DNA of 64,000 bases from JBMYRH01 sp049602155 (GCA_049602155.1 JBMYRH010000017.1:66704-130703); one strand, 5' to 3'; shown: positions 7,879 to 17,163, counted from the first letter of the stretch. The notes: generated from the letters alone by a model not told the origin. Translations and numbers: made by a program.

Positions 7879-8634
7879 ATGATCCCCATCACCCTCGATC
7901 GTGACAACAGTGTCCATTGGCTCAAGTTCGGCTCCACCGAGCTTTGGCGCATCCTCAAAGCCCTCATGGTCGGGGCACAAGGCAGAGAACGGGCAGTCAC
8001 CCGGCACGTCGAGCGCACCGCGCGCGAAGGCGATCCAGAGAGCGTCATCGCGTCGATGGACGCCTTCGCCAAGGAGCGCCGCTTCCTGATGAACGTCGGC
8101 GAAGAGAAGGGCGACATCCTCATCGATCAACTCGTCTCCGTGCGCGCAAATCGCGTCCTCGAGCTCGGGGCGTACTGCGGGTACTCCGCGGTCTTGATGG
8201 GCGCCCAGCTGCAGCGCACTGGTGGTCAGCTGGTGAGCATCGAGGCATCGAGTCGAAATGCTGAGTTGGCGCGTCGCGTGGTCGCCCACGCGGGCCTCAC
8301 AGAGACCGTCGACATTCAGGTTGGAAGTGCCTCGGAGTCCATCCGTAACCTCCAGGGCACCTTCGATCTCGTGTTCATCGATCACTGGAAGGACGATTAT
8401 CTATCGGACTTGCGTCAGCTAGAAGAGCTTGGGTTGCTCCGCCCTGGGGCCCGGATCGTCGCCGATAACGTGGGGATCTTTAGCAAGACGCTCGCGCCTT
8501 ACCTGGACTACGTTCGCACCTCAGAGCACATGGAGAGCACTCACTTCGCGACCCGAATGGAGTACAGCGACGACATTGCGGACGGGGTAGAGGTCTCGGT
8601 TTGGCGTGGACCTCGCGGCCAATTGGCGGCCTGA
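7879..8634 (+). CDS. Catechol O-methyltransferase-like SAM-dependent methyltransferase
   Basis: A 251-residue class I methyltransferase. The ATG at 7879 is chosen because AGGAG lies 7 bases upstream; a longer frame would overlap the ThDP gene. VLELGAYCGYS (93-103) is the SAM motif and IEASS (121-125) the ribose-binding strand end. The active-site residues follow animal COMT closely: DHWKDDYL (168-175) matches the COMT DHWKDRYL segment, with Asp168 as metal ligand and Lys171 as general base; ADNV (195-198) gives Asp196 and Asn197 as the other metal ligands; MEY (227-229) places Glu228 at the COMT catalytic Glu. The expected reaction is Mg-dependent O-methylation of a vicinal diol, catechol or enediol. 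The pathway intermediate therefore probably carries such a group (inference). Confidence 0.92.
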   Translation: MIPITLDRDNSVHWLKFGSTELWRILKALMVGAQGRERAVTRHVERTAREGDPESVIASMDAFAKERRFLMNVGEEKGDILIDQLVSVRANRVLELGAYCGYSAVLMGAQLQRTGGQLVSIEASSRNAELARRVVAHAGLTETVDIQVGSASESIRNLQGTFDLVFIDHWKDDYLSDLRQLEELGLLRPGARIVADNVGIFSKTLAPYLDYVRTSEHMESTHFATRMEYSDDIADGVEVSVWRGPRGQLAA

Positions 8635-8718
8635 GAGACACCATGACACTCCGTACACCAGTCAACCGTCTGCTCAGCAGCCATTGTGTTCCACCAGAAA
8701 ACGAGCTACGAGTAGCCC

Positions 8719-9315
8719 ATGGGAAGACCCCGAAAAGTGGCGGGACAAACGCCGACGGACAAACGCATCCTGGCAGCCGCCGAGCAAGCCTTTGCAGAGC
8801 ACGGTCGGGACGGCGTCAGCCTGAACCAGATCGCAGCGGACGTTGGTATTCGAGCGCCCTCGCTGCTCTATCATTTCCCCACCAAGCAAGCCCTCTACTC
8901 GGCAGTGATCGGCCATGTGTTCTCGGATCTGCAAGCCGCAGTCCTGGACAACATGAGCGCAGAGGAGACTCTGTTCGAGCAGGTCGCGCGCACTTCGGAG
9001 GCCTTGGGGACCTTAGTCGCCACGCGGCAGACCTTCCTGCGACTCGTGGTCAGGGAGCTCCTCAGCGCCCAGAGCGAGGAGAGCCCGGCGATCAAGGGGC
9101 TCGAGCTCTTGGTCGACGCGTTGGTCGGCCTCTTGACGCAGCGCGGTGCAGGCGCCCCGGGCATCCCAGTCCGAGACGCAGTGATGCAGCTCATCTACGG
9201 GTTCCTGCTTCGTGGTGCGGCGGTCGAGACCGAGTTCGACATGACGACGGCCGTCGCCAGCATTCAAGCGATGGCCTTCCGCCTCTTGCTGCCCATACCG
9301 CCCGAAGACGTCTAG
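8719..9315 (+). CDS. TetR-family transcriptional regulator
   Basis: A 198-residue TetR/AcrR-type regulator. The N-terminal domain is canonical: KRILAAAEQAFAEHG, then the helix-turn-helix VSLNQIAADVGIRAPSLLYHF (about 36-56) and TKQALYSAVI. The C-terminal part is a helical ligand-binding domain of normal length. It lies inside the biosynthetic operon, 84 bases after the methyltransferase and 27 before the aminotransferase, so it probably regulates the cluster in response to its product or substrate. The palindromes at 3996-4011 and 4272-4287 are candidate targets. The ribosome-binding site is weak. Confidence 0.93.
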   Translation: MGRPRKVAGQTPTDKRILAAAEQAFAEHGRDGVSLNQIAADVGIRAPSLLYHFPTKQALYSAVIGHVFSDLQAAVLDNMSAEETLFEQVARTSEALGTLVATRQTFLRLVVRELLSAQSEESPAIKGLELLVDALVGLLTQRGAGAPGIPVRDAVMQLIYGFLLRGAAVETEFDMTTAVASIQAMAFRLLLPIPPEDV

Positions 9316-9342
9316 AGCGCGGCGCGCCCTGCGAGGTGCACC

Positions 9343-10470
9343 ATGCACGATAGAGACCTGGTCGCCGCGCACATCGGTGCTCTCACGCCTTACGCACCGG
9401 GGCCGCCCCCTGCCGCGCTCCAAGAGGAGCTCGGACTGGAGCGCTTGATACGACTCGACTCGAACGAGAACCCGCTCGGCCCGTCTCCGAAAGCTGTGGC
9501 GGCCATCGGGCGCGCAGCGATAGATGTCCACCGCTACCCTGATGGCGGGTCCTCACGCTTGAAGCGCGGGCTAGCGACGCACCTCGGCGTCAGCGAGGCG
9601 TCGCTGGTGCTCGGCAACGGCTCTAATGAGCTCATCGAGCTGCTCATGACGACCTTCGCCTCTGAAGGGAGCGAGGTGCTCACGAGTCGAGGCAGCTTCA
9701 TTGCGTATCACCTCGCCGCGCAAGCCCGAGGGCTGTGTCTCCGCGAGACTGATCTGACGGAACAGCTGGGCTACGACCTCGAGGCGATGCTGGACATGGT
9801 CACTCCCGCGACCCGGCTCATCTTCATCGCTAACCCAAACAACCCCACCGGGACGTACTTAGGCGGCCAGGAGCTCGAGGACTTCATCACTGCGCTCGAT
9901 CAAAAGACCCAGGGGCATCCACCGGTGCTCGTGCTCGATGAAGCCTACCGCGAGTATGTCGACCAGCCAGCGCCGCTCGACAGCATCGCAATGCTAGGGC
10001 GACGCCCCAGGACAGTCGTACTGAGGACCTTCTCAAAAGCCTATGGGTTGGCCGGGCTCCGCTGTGGCTATGCGGTCACCACCCCCGAGCTCGCCCGTCA
10101 CCTGGACCGCGTCCGTGCGCCCTTTAACGTCAGCATGGTGGCACAAGAGGCGGCCCTCGCGGCCCTCGGCGACGAGGACTACCTTCAAGCCTCGGTGACG
10201 CTCAACCGTCGGAACCGAAGCTGGCTCAGCACGGAACTACGGAGGCGTGGGTTCACCGTGACACCGAGTCAGACCAACTTTGTGCTGGTCGACTTCGGGG
10301 GACAAGCGGGAGAGGTCTACGAAGGGCTCCGCGCGCGCGGCGTGCTCACCCGACCGATGAGGGCCTACGGGCTACCGACATACCTTCGCATCGGTGTCGG
10401 TCTGGTCGAAGAGCAAGCGGAGCTTCTCTCTGCGCTCGACGCGCTCCTGTACCCGTGTAACGGAGGGTGA
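9343..10470 (+). CDS. hisC: Histidinol-phosphate aminotransferase-like PLP enzyme
   Basis: A 375-residue class I/II aminotransferase of HisC length. Visible motifs: SNENPLGPSP near residue 45; NPNNPTGTYL around 166-175, with the PLP-binding Asn; LDEAYREY (about 198-205), with the Asp that contacts PLP; TFSKAYGLAGLRCGY with Schiff-base Lys232; and a C-terminal LRIGVG with the carboxylate-binding Arg. HisC-type enzymes transaminate histidinol phosphate and often also phenylalanine, tyrosine or tryptophan. No other his gene is nearby, and it closes an operon with a 2-oxo-acid-using ThDP enzyme. A role in converting an aromatic amino acid to the 2-oxo acid that feeds that enzyme is more likely than histidine synthesis (inference). 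GAGG lies upstream of the ATG. Confidence 0.88.
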   Translation: MHDRDLVAAHIGALTPYAPGPPPAALQEELGLERLIRLDSNENPLGPSPKAVAAIGRAAIDVHRYPDGGSSRLKRGLATHLGVSEASLVLGNGSNELIELLMTTFASEGSEVLTSRGSFIAYHLAAQARGLCLRETDLTEQLGYDLEAMLDMVTPATRLIFIANPNNPTGTYLGGQELEDFITALDQKTQGHPPVLVLDEAYREYVDQPAPLDSIAMLGRRPRTVVLRTFSKAYGLAGLRCGYAVTTPELARHLDRVRAPFNVSMVAQEAALAALGDEDYLQASVTLNRRNRSWLSTELRRRGFTVTPSQTNFVLVDFGGQAGEVYEGLRARGVLTRPMRAYGLPTYLRIGVGLVEEQAELLSALDALLYPCNGG

Positions 10471-10561
10471 GTCGAGGGGGAGGGAGCACCCAATGGTAGC
10501 CTGCTCATGAAATATCATTCGCCTGCTGTGCCTTAGGGATCCACGACACACAGGACACGCA

Positions 10562-11086
10562 ATGCCGCAGACGAGGAAGAATGAACAGCGCCCCTGGTGG
10601 ACGCGCCGCAGCTTCTTCACGGCGGCCGTCGCTTTCGCGCTCGTCCCCGGGGTGCTCACCCACCAAGCGTGGCGTGTCCCATACACTGCGCAAGAGGTCG
10701 GGGGCCCCGGTATTCACGCGGGAGCCCTTGAGGCTCTCAACCGCCTCCGTGCCCTCAGTCACACACGATGGACCGTCGTCTCAGGCTTCCGGGATCGCGC
10801 TCACAACGCCGCCGTCGGGGGCGCCAAGCACAGCAAACACGTCAAAGGCACAGCCTTCGATGTGGTCGTCACGCGAGACGAACGCCCGGCGTTTTACAGC
10901 GCCGCAAAGGAGGCCGGGTTCATCGCGTTCGGCTGGGGAAACCGCACCGTCCACATCGACACCGGCCCGCGAAGATGGTGGACCTATGACGACGCCGGAC
11001 GTCATTTGAGCGGGCGCGCGAAGCACGCTCACCTACACAAATCACCGCCGGAGTTCCAACGAGACTTCCGCCTCTCCCAGCGCTGA
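10562..11086 (+). CDS. Exported M15-type (DUF882/YcbK-like) zinc peptidase
   Basis: A 174-residue protein with a twin-arginine-like signal (RRSFFTAAVAF), so probably exported folded by Tat. The mature part has the metal site of M15-type D,D-/L,D-carboxypeptidases: SGFRDRAHN, then SKHVKGTAFDV (His and Asp ligands), then VHIDTG (third His ligand). These enzymes trim peptidoglycan stem peptides in the periplasm. AGGA lies 7 bases before the ATG. It is 91 bases after the aminotransferase and may be separately transcribed. It is convergent with the next gene, and both stop codons lie within the short inverted repeat CGCTGA-N8-TCAGCG (11081-11100). Confidence 0.85.
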   Translation: MPQTRKNEQRPWWTRRSFFTAAVAFALVPGVLTHQAWRVPYTAQEVGGPGIHAGALEALNRLRALSHTRWTVVSGFRDRAHNAAVGGAKHSKHVKGTAFDVVVTRDERPAFYSAAKEAGFIAFGWGNRTVHIDTGPRRWWTYDDAGRHLSGRAKHAHLHKSPPEFQRDFRLSQR

Positions 11087-11094
11087 GCGATGCG

Positions 11095-14000
11095 TCAGCG
11101 AGGCCCCTCTACGCGATAGAAACCCACGTCCAACGTCTCGGTGTCCGGGTACATCGGGAAGGCGCGGTCACCACGATTGATGAGCGTCCTCTCGATGATG
11201 GGCTCAAGGCGCCACTGGGCGCGAAAGTCCGCGCAGGCCTTTACGGGTTTCGCGACCTTGGGCGCCGGGGCCCCTGTGTCTTCGCGCATCTCTGCATAGC
11301 AACGGACACCAAGTAAGGCGTAGACGGGACCGCCGGGGACCGGCCAGATCCGTTCGAGTTCGCTCAGCCCAGAGAGCACAAGGGGAGCGCCCTCTTGGTT
11401 AAAGAGGTAGCCCGGGAAGGCCCGTGAGGCCTTGCCGTTCGGGGGTGGATCTTGCGAGAGGATCGTCGCGATCGCCCCAAAGGGCGCATCACCGAGGTGC
11501 CCTCGTGCGTCTTGGATGAGGGCCTCTTCGGCGTCTTCGTTCGTAGGTGCGTAGAGCGTCGGCCAAGTCATCGCCGCCGTCACGCACCAGAGCCCGACGA
11601 GGAGCCCTCCGCCCAAGAGCCGCTTCGAACGCTCCTGGGTCATCAAGCGACCGACGATGTGGTCTGCACCGATGGCCCCGATGAGCGCCCACGCGAGCCA
11701 TATCGGCGCGTGTACCCTCGGGATCGAGACCTGAGGGAGATCGATGCGTGTCAGCGCAGCCCAGATGCACGCGATCACAAAGAGCGAACCGACGAGCCCT
11801 CGCGCAGAGCGCGCCCAGAACGCCGCGATAACAAAGGGCATGAGCGCCAGCGGCCCATAACGCCAGACCACCTCAAAGGTGTCTCTGCTGATGACCCGCC
11901 AAAGCAGCTCAAAGAGCCCCACAGACTCGAGCGCACTCGAAGAGCGCAGCGCGTCGACCCAAGCCGCCATCACCTCGTAGTGCCCCCAGCCGATGGCGGC
12001 GACCGCAACGAAGAGCCACAAGGACGCCCACCGATGGGCGAGCATGAGCCGGCGCCCAGGGCCGAGCACGAGGAGCAGGCTGAGCGCCGTGAGCACGAGC
12101 GCGAACTCAGGCCGCGTGAGGGACGCCAAGACCAAACATGGCAGAGCTAGCAGCCAGTCCAGGGGATCCTCTTGTTGCGCCAACCCCCACAGCCCTGCGA
12201 GCCCGAAAAGCATCCCCCCGACCAACAGAGACTCCGACGCGTGGTCGCGCCACATCAAGGGGGCGAACACCGTCATGCCTGCCAAGATGAGCGGGACCCT
12301 CGGGCGACCTGGCACGACCCGACCTGCGAGCGCCCAAAGCAGGAGCAACCCGATGAGCCCAAGGCCACGGTTCACCATCTGAACGACAGTATGGTCGACC
12401 GTGTTCAGCCATAACCAAGGCCCATAGATCCAGACCGCACCGGGTCCGTAGCGGAGCGCCTCGGCTTCGGCCAAGTGCTGCACTTGGTCATAGCCACCGA
12501 AGACCATGACCATGCGACCTGGCGCCACCAAGTGCGTCAGGACGACCCCCGCCAAGAGGGCCCCGAAGAGCACTCGCCGATGAGGGGGGAGGTGCACCGG
12601 GGAGGTCCATCGAGACCACACCTGCCAAAGGAAGAACAAGAGCGCCGGCAAGGCCATCGCCGCGATGACCGCGGCCACGATCAACCCACGGCGCATCAAG
12701 GGCGTCTGCCCGGCGACCTTGTCTTTGATCGTCCCTCTCAGATGACGCACCTCAGCGTCGAGTTGCCACCCGAGCGCCTCGCGCTCAGTGACCTGTGCGT
12801 TGAACGCTCTACTCCAGCTCGTGAGCTCGGGAGACGGCTGCTTCAAAGAGGGTGAGAATATGGCGCGCACATCATGGCCTGTGCGTTCGTCAGGCTGGGC
12901 GCCGCGTCGCACCGTCAGCGTGACATCGCGTCCCTCGCAGCGCCCCGTCGCGCGCCAAATCGAGGGGGTCATCCAAGGCGCGCTCAAGCTGCAGCCACCT
13001 CCCCTCCCAAGGCTCAGCAGCCCCTCGTCGATCGCCGGCGGTTGCGGGGCGCGCTGTTCATCGACGAGGTTCAACGCCGTCAGCAGGCCACACCCAAGGC
13101 TCAGGACGAGCCAAATGGCACGCCACGTTCGGAGACGCAGCGCGAGCCAAAGGCACGCCAACAGGAAGGCGATCGCCGCCACCAAAGGCATCGTCCAGCT
13201 CGCCGCGCGGGTCACGTCCGCATCAGGGAGGCGCGCTCCCGACGCAATGGAGGCATCCGTCCAGCCCCATGCGCGCGCCAAAGTCACCGCAGCGGGGTCC
13301 GCCATAGGCGTCGCCAAGGCCGACCAAAGCGTCGCAGAGGCCGCGGCCGTCTCGCCCTGCTCAAGGAGCTGAGCGGCGAGGATGCTCAGCGCCCGAGGCT
13401 CCGCCAGGAGGCGCCCCAAGGCCTGTGGGTTGATGCGAGAGAAGTGGCCACTCGAGGTGCGACGTATCTCGCTCATCGCGCAGGTCACACCGGGCTTACA
13501 GCCCTCTGGACCGTTCAACCCTCCCGCCGCGATCCAGACCGAGATCGCGCCGACAGGGGGGCGCTCCTCAGTCTCCAAGAGGCGCATACGGAGGAGTGAC
13601 CGTGCGCGATCATCGTCACCGGCATTCAAGGCCTGAAGGGCCTCAAGCACCTGGGCATCCAATCCACCATCAGGGAGATCCACTGCGTCGCCCGCGAGGC
13701 GACGCGCGACCCGCGCCATGATGGCCTGCGCCTCAGCGTCTGCTTGGACGCCATCCAAGGCCACGGCAGGGGGGCGAGGGGGCCCCCGTGACGGCGTCGC
13801 CTGGAGCGTGCGATAGGCCAACGGCTGACCGCTCTCCAGGCGCGCCACGAGCGCGCGCTGGGCCACCGCAGGGAGCGCGCTCCCCTCAGGCAGGACAAGC
13901 GCGCCCGAGCGTGTCTTGAGCGCCCGACGGGGGTGCTGTTCGAGGGGATAAAGGCGCGCCTCTATGACCTCTGATGGGCCTTGGATTCGAACCTCAACGC

Positions 14001-14193
14001 GGTCCGCGACGAGGGTCAACCCGAGGACGGAGTAGCCCTCGCCTAGGTCCGGCCGCTCAAGCTGAAAGAGCGCCCGCGCCGAGGCCTCTTGCCCAGGGTT
14101 GAGCACGACCGGTGCGGCCACCGCCGTGGACACCCCGAGGAGTACGCAGAGGACCACGACCCCCTGCCAGGCTGAGCGAACCCGGGGCTTCAT
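11095..14193 (-). CDS. Polytopic membrane protein, GT-C glycosyltransferase-like
   Basis: A 1032-residue protein. The ATG at 14193 is chosen because it overlaps the upstream stop (ATGA) and begins the signal sequence; a start at 14226 is possible. After the signal comes a periplasmic domain (about residues 25-320) that resembles the N-terminal domain of the upstream TPR protein. A transmembrane segment follows near 330, a short soluble part, then about ten transmembrane helices from 510 to 860 and a soluble C-terminal domain. The helical part, with loops such as LASLTRPEFALVL and WIYGPWLWLN, resembles GT-C membrane glycosyltransferases (GT39/ArnT-like) that use lipid-linked sugars. The diagnostic acidic loop could not be confirmed, so this is tentative. 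Confidence 0.6.
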   Translation of the reverse strand: MKPRVRSAWQGVVVLCVLLGVSTAVAAPVVLNPGQEASARALFQLERPDLGEGYSVLGLTLVADRVEVRIQGPSEVIEARLYPLEQHPRRALKTRSGALVLPEGSALPAVAQRALVARLESGQPLAYRTLQATPSRGPPRPPAVALDGVQADAEAQAIMARVARRLAGDAVDLPDGGLDAQVLEALQALNAGDDDRARSLLRMRLLETEERPPVGAISVWIAAGGLNGPEGCKPGVTCAMSEIRRTSSGHFSRINPQALGRLLAEPRALSILAAQLLEQGETAAASATLWSALATPMADPAAVTLARAWGWTDASIASGARLPDADVTRAASWTMPLVAAIAFLLACLWLALRLRTWRAIWLVLSLGCGLLTALNLVDEQRAPQPPAIDEGLLSLGRGGGCSLSAPWMTPSIWRATGRCEGRDVTLTVRRGAQPDERTGHDVRAIFSPSLKQPSPELTSWSRAFNAQVTEREALGWQLDAEVRHLRGTIKDKVAGQTPLMRRGLIVAAVIAAMALPALLFFLWQVWSRWTSPVHLPPHRRVLFGALLAGVVLTHLVAPGRMVMVFGGYDQVQHLAEAEALRYGPGAVWIYGPWLWLNTVDHTVVQMVNRGLGLIGLLLLWALAGRVVPGRPRVPLILAGMTVFAPLMWRDHASESLLVGGMLFGLAGLWGLAQQEDPLDWLLALPCLVLASLTRPEFALVLTALSLLLVLGPGRRLMLAHRWASLWLFVAVAAIGWGHYEVMAAWVDALRSSSALESVGLFELLWRVISRDTFEVVWRYGPLALMPFVIAAFWARSARGLVGSLFVIACIWAALTRIDLPQVSIPRVHAPIWLAWALIGAIGADHIVGRLMTQERSKRLLGGGLLVGLWCVTAAMTWPTLYAPTNEDAEEALIQDARGHLGDAPFGAIATILSQDPPPNGKASRAFPGYLFNQEGAPLVLSGLSELERIWPVPGGPVYALLGVRCYAEMREDTGAPAPKVAKPVKACADFRAQWRLEPIIERTLINRGDRAFPMYPDTETLDVGFYRVEGPR

Positions 14194-15914
14194 GACGTCC
14201 GTCGCCGACGCGTCCAAAGCCCCCACAAGAGGAGCAAAGCGACCAGCCCGGTCAGCGCATATTCGCCATACGGAGTCGGGTGGCTCGTCCGGTAATCAAA
14301 GAGGCTAATCCCCTCGCCACGCGGGTGCTCCCACGGCCCCGGGCAGGGCGTCTCCACGCCCTCGGCCACGCATCGATTAAGGTTCTCGAGCAGCTCTGCG
14401 ACACGCCCCTGTTTGGCGCTGTTCTTGGTCGCGCTCGTGTCCGTGTAAGAGAGGTAGAGCTTCAAGGCTTCGCGCGCGGCCACAGGATCGGTCATGCGCA
14501 ATATCTCTGCCCGACAATAGTGGACGTCAGGGTCTGGGTGAGGCGCGTTCGCGGCCCGATCAACGAGCTCCAGGCCGCGCGTCGGATCGCCGAGATCAAA
14601 GGCGTTCATCCCCAGGTAAATGTAGAGCCGTGCTTGGTCGTTCAGCGGCGTCTCGAGCAGCGGGGTCAACATCGCGTCCGAGTCCGCGAGGCGCCCGTCG
14701 TAATGGAGGAGCACACCAGCGATGAATGCGGCCACGTGGTCATTGGGATCGGCCTTCGCGCTCGCCTCCATCTCAGCCATCTTCTGCCGCTTCCAATCCA
14801 GTGACTCCACGCGGTTGTAGGCGCCCAAGAGCGACGAGAGGGCCACTGAACGCGGATCCCGTCGGGCGTGGGACTCCAACAAAGACGCCGCCTCCTCCGG
14901 GCGATTCGCGGCGATGAGCACGCGCGCCCTAACGCTCACGAGCTCTTTCACGCTCGGGTGGCGCTTCAAGGCCCCTTGTGAGAGCTTCTCAGCCGCCGCG
15001 ACGTCCCCCACGTTAAGCAGATGACGCACCTGCCGTACGGTCGCTTGAGGGCACGCAGGGTTGAGCTCTGCGAGGTGAGCGATCAGCCCCGTGGCGACTG
15101 CACGCTCTTCGATAGCGTCGAGCAACGTGGCCACGGCGAGCCCCTCGCAAGGATCGTCGGCAGCTTCGAGGGACGTGATCAGCGCCTCTAATGTCGGCAT
15201 CTCGCCACGTAAAATCGCGGCCTGCCATTGGACAGCTCGACCACTCTGTTCTCCCCCGATACCAGTCACCATGCGCCCCGCACCGACGGTGTCGCCGCTG
15301 CGCCAAAGCATCGTCGCGATGTCGACCCGTGAAGGCTCTGAGAGCGTCTGCTGCGTCCCCACAAAGGGCGCCATCAACCCGGCGACTTTGTCCCGCTCAC
15401 CGAGCCGGAGCGCCTCACGCGCCCCATGCAGCGCCTCCACCAGGCCAGGGGGGTCGGCGCGTTTACCCCGGCGCGACGAAGGAGATGGTACCTCTGCTGA
15501 CGGGGCCGGCGCGACCTCTCGCCACACAGCGCTCTGCGCGACATCGATCAAGCGCGACGCGAGCGCCGTCACGAGCGCCTTCGGGATGTCCTCTCCATGG
15601 ACACTAAACCCCTTGAGCACCTTCAGCGCGCCGGAGGCCTCGCTCGGGTGCCTCAAGGTCACTATGAGGCTGCGGTCCTCGAAGGTCAGCGTCACGTGAT
15701 CTTGGGTCAGCGTGACCTTGGAGATGGGAAACTGTGTGGGCCCTTTCGGCCCGACGAGCGCTGCACGCAGGACGGATTCTGCTTGAGGCGGCAGCACATA
15801 CCGGGGCTCCCCTGAGTCGGCCAAGGCCGCGCCGGTGGCCAAGCAAACCACACACGAGGCGGCGAGCAACCACCGCGTCATCCAACGACTCATCATCCTG
15901 AGAACGCCCCACAT
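14190..15914 (-). CDS. Periplasmic TPR-repeat protein with C-terminal membrane anchor
   Basis: A 574-residue protein. The ATG at 15914 has AAGG 8 bases upstream; ATGs at 15896 and 15893 are alternatives. It has a signal peptide (WLLAASCVVCLATGAALA), then a small domain (about 30-130) similar to the N-terminus of the coupled downstream membrane protein. Helical TPR-like repeats cover about 150-520 (for example ARLYIYLGMNAFDLGDPTRGLELVDRA). One C-terminal transmembrane helix ends in RRRR, so the repeats face the periplasm. It probably forms a complex with the GT-C-like protein, as an assembly or scaffolding partner. The precise function is unknown. Confidence 0.75.
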   Translation of the reverse strand: MWGVLRMMSRWMTRWLLAASCVVCLATGAALADSGEPRYVLPPQAESVLRAALVGPKGPTQFPISKVTLTQDHVTLTFEDRSLIVTLRHPSEASGALKVLKGFSVHGEDIPKALVTALASRLIDVAQSAVWREVAPAPSAEVPSPSSRRGKRADPPGLVEALHGAREALRLGERDKVAGLMAPFVGTQQTLSEPSRVDIATMLWRSGDTVGAGRMVTGIGGEQSGRAVQWQAAILRGEMPTLEALITSLEAADDPCEGLAVATLLDAIEERAVATGLIAHLAELNPACPQATVRQVRHLLNVGDVAAAEKLSQGALKRHPSVKELVSVRARVLIAANRPEEAASLLESHARRDPRSVALSSLLGAYNRVESLDWKRQKMAEMEASAKADPNDHVAAFIAGVLLHYDGRLADSDAMLTPLLETPLNDQARLYIYLGMNAFDLGDPTRGLELVDRAANAPHPDPDVHYCRAEILRMTDPVAAREALKLYLSYTDTSATKNSAKQGRVAELLENLNRCVAEGVETPCPGPWEHPRGEGISLFDYRTSHPTPYGEYALTGLVALLLLWGLWTRRRRTS

Positions 15915-16027
15915 GGGACTACCTTGAGCCCCGCACGGCGTCGAAGTCAAAGACCCTCGCGCCGGGGACCCCTCATCGACGCTCCCCCGTCGCGTCGCGG
16001 ATAGATGAAGCGTGCTACGCTGTCCCC

Positions 16028-17101
16028 ATGAAGTGTGACACCAGTTCGATACTCATCCTCGCCTGCCTCCTCCTCTTCAGCGGCCCCGCCCTCGCTCAGG
16101 AGCCGGAGAGCTTGGATGAGATCGCTCCCACGACACCAGGGGTCAAGGCGCCAGCACCTGACTCCGATACCAACTCAGCGGAGCCCGCTCCCCTACCTAA
16201 GGAGGCGACGACCTCCGAACCCAACGCGGCGCCCGAGGAGCAAGAGGAAGACGCCGCGGAGGTCAGCCCTTGGCAACCTCCGCGACATCGTCTGCTCTAT
16301 CGCAACCGACTCGTCGCGCGGATCAATCCAAGCGGCCTGCAAAACGGCTTCGAGCTGGCCTTCCACTATCGCCTCTTCGACAGCGACTCGGTGCTCTTCC
16401 GCGACAGCTATGTCGGCGTCGCGGTCAAGCCAATGATCAGCCCCGCATTCACCCGACTCGGGATATCAGCCCAGGCACAACCCCTCGCTGTGCTCTACCT
16501 TGAGGCCAGCTGGAATTGGATGATGTGGTACGGCGTCCTCGGTCACCCGCGCACCTACCCTGATGCCTCAGGAGACTACTCCGACACCGGCGTCGCCGAC
16601 GCGGCAGAGGCCCTGGGCGATCCCAGCGCCGCAAGCGGATGGGAGCTCGACCTCATCGCCGAGCTTCGGGCGAAAGTCGGCCCCCTCGTCATCCGCAACA
16701 GGTTCACGATGATGCGCAGCGAGCTGAGCAGCGCAGAGCCGGTGAGTGACAGCCTCTTCTACGATCCGCTCTACGACCTGCTGCGCCCCCGCTCAGGCTG
16801 GTCGCTCATGAACGACGCAGACGTCTTGGTCTACCTCCTCGACGAGCACCTCATCGTAGGCGCACGCCACACCATGGCGATGGCGCTATGGCCCGGTGAG
16901 ATGGGCAGCGAGACCACGCACCGGCTCGGCCCCCTCGTCGCGTACCGCTTCTTCATGGAGCCAGGGGCCGCCTTCGACGCACCAACCGCCTTCACGCTTG
17001 TGCAGTGGCACCTCGACCACCCCCACCGAACCGGTCAAGATGTCAGCCAGGCGATCCCGTACATCGTGCTCGGCTTTGCCTTCCAGGGTGACCTGCTCTG
17101 A
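16028..17101 (+). CDS. Putative outer-membrane beta-barrel protein
   Basis: A 357-residue exported protein with a signal peptide (LLLFSGPALAQ), then an acidic Pro/Glu-rich linker (25-85), then about 270 residues of alternating amphipathic strands with aromatic girdles (LLYRNRLVARINP, GFELAFHYRLFDSD, AVLYLEASWNWMMWYGV). This pattern fits an 8-12-strand outer-membrane barrel. It ends in a hydrophobic segment (YIVLGFAFQGDLL) but lacks a clean terminal Phe. No family was recognised. No strong ribosome-binding site precedes the ATG. It is divergent from the TPR gene, with only 113 bp between start codons. Confidence 0.65.
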   Translation: MKCDTSSILILACLLLFSGPALAQEPESLDEIAPTTPGVKAPAPDSDTNSAEPAPLPKEATTSEPNAAPEEQEEDAAEVSPWQPPRHRLLYRNRLVARINPSGLQNGFELAFHYRLFDSDSVLFRDSYVGVAVKPMISPAFTRLGISAQAQPLAVLYLEASWNWMMWYGVLGHPRTYPDASGDYSDTGVADAAEALGDPSAASGWELDLIAELRAKVGPLVIRNRFTMMRSELSSAEPVSDSLFYDPLYDLLRPRSGWSLMNDADVLVYLLDEHLIVGARHTMAMALWPGEMGSETTHRLGPLVAYRFFMEPGAAFDAPTAFTLVQWHLDHPHRTGQDVSQAIPYIVLGFAFQGDLL

Positions 17102-17163
17102 TGACGACCTGGCGGAGTGCTAGGGACCAGCTGCCCCAGCTCAGATCGTGACACGAGCCGCGG

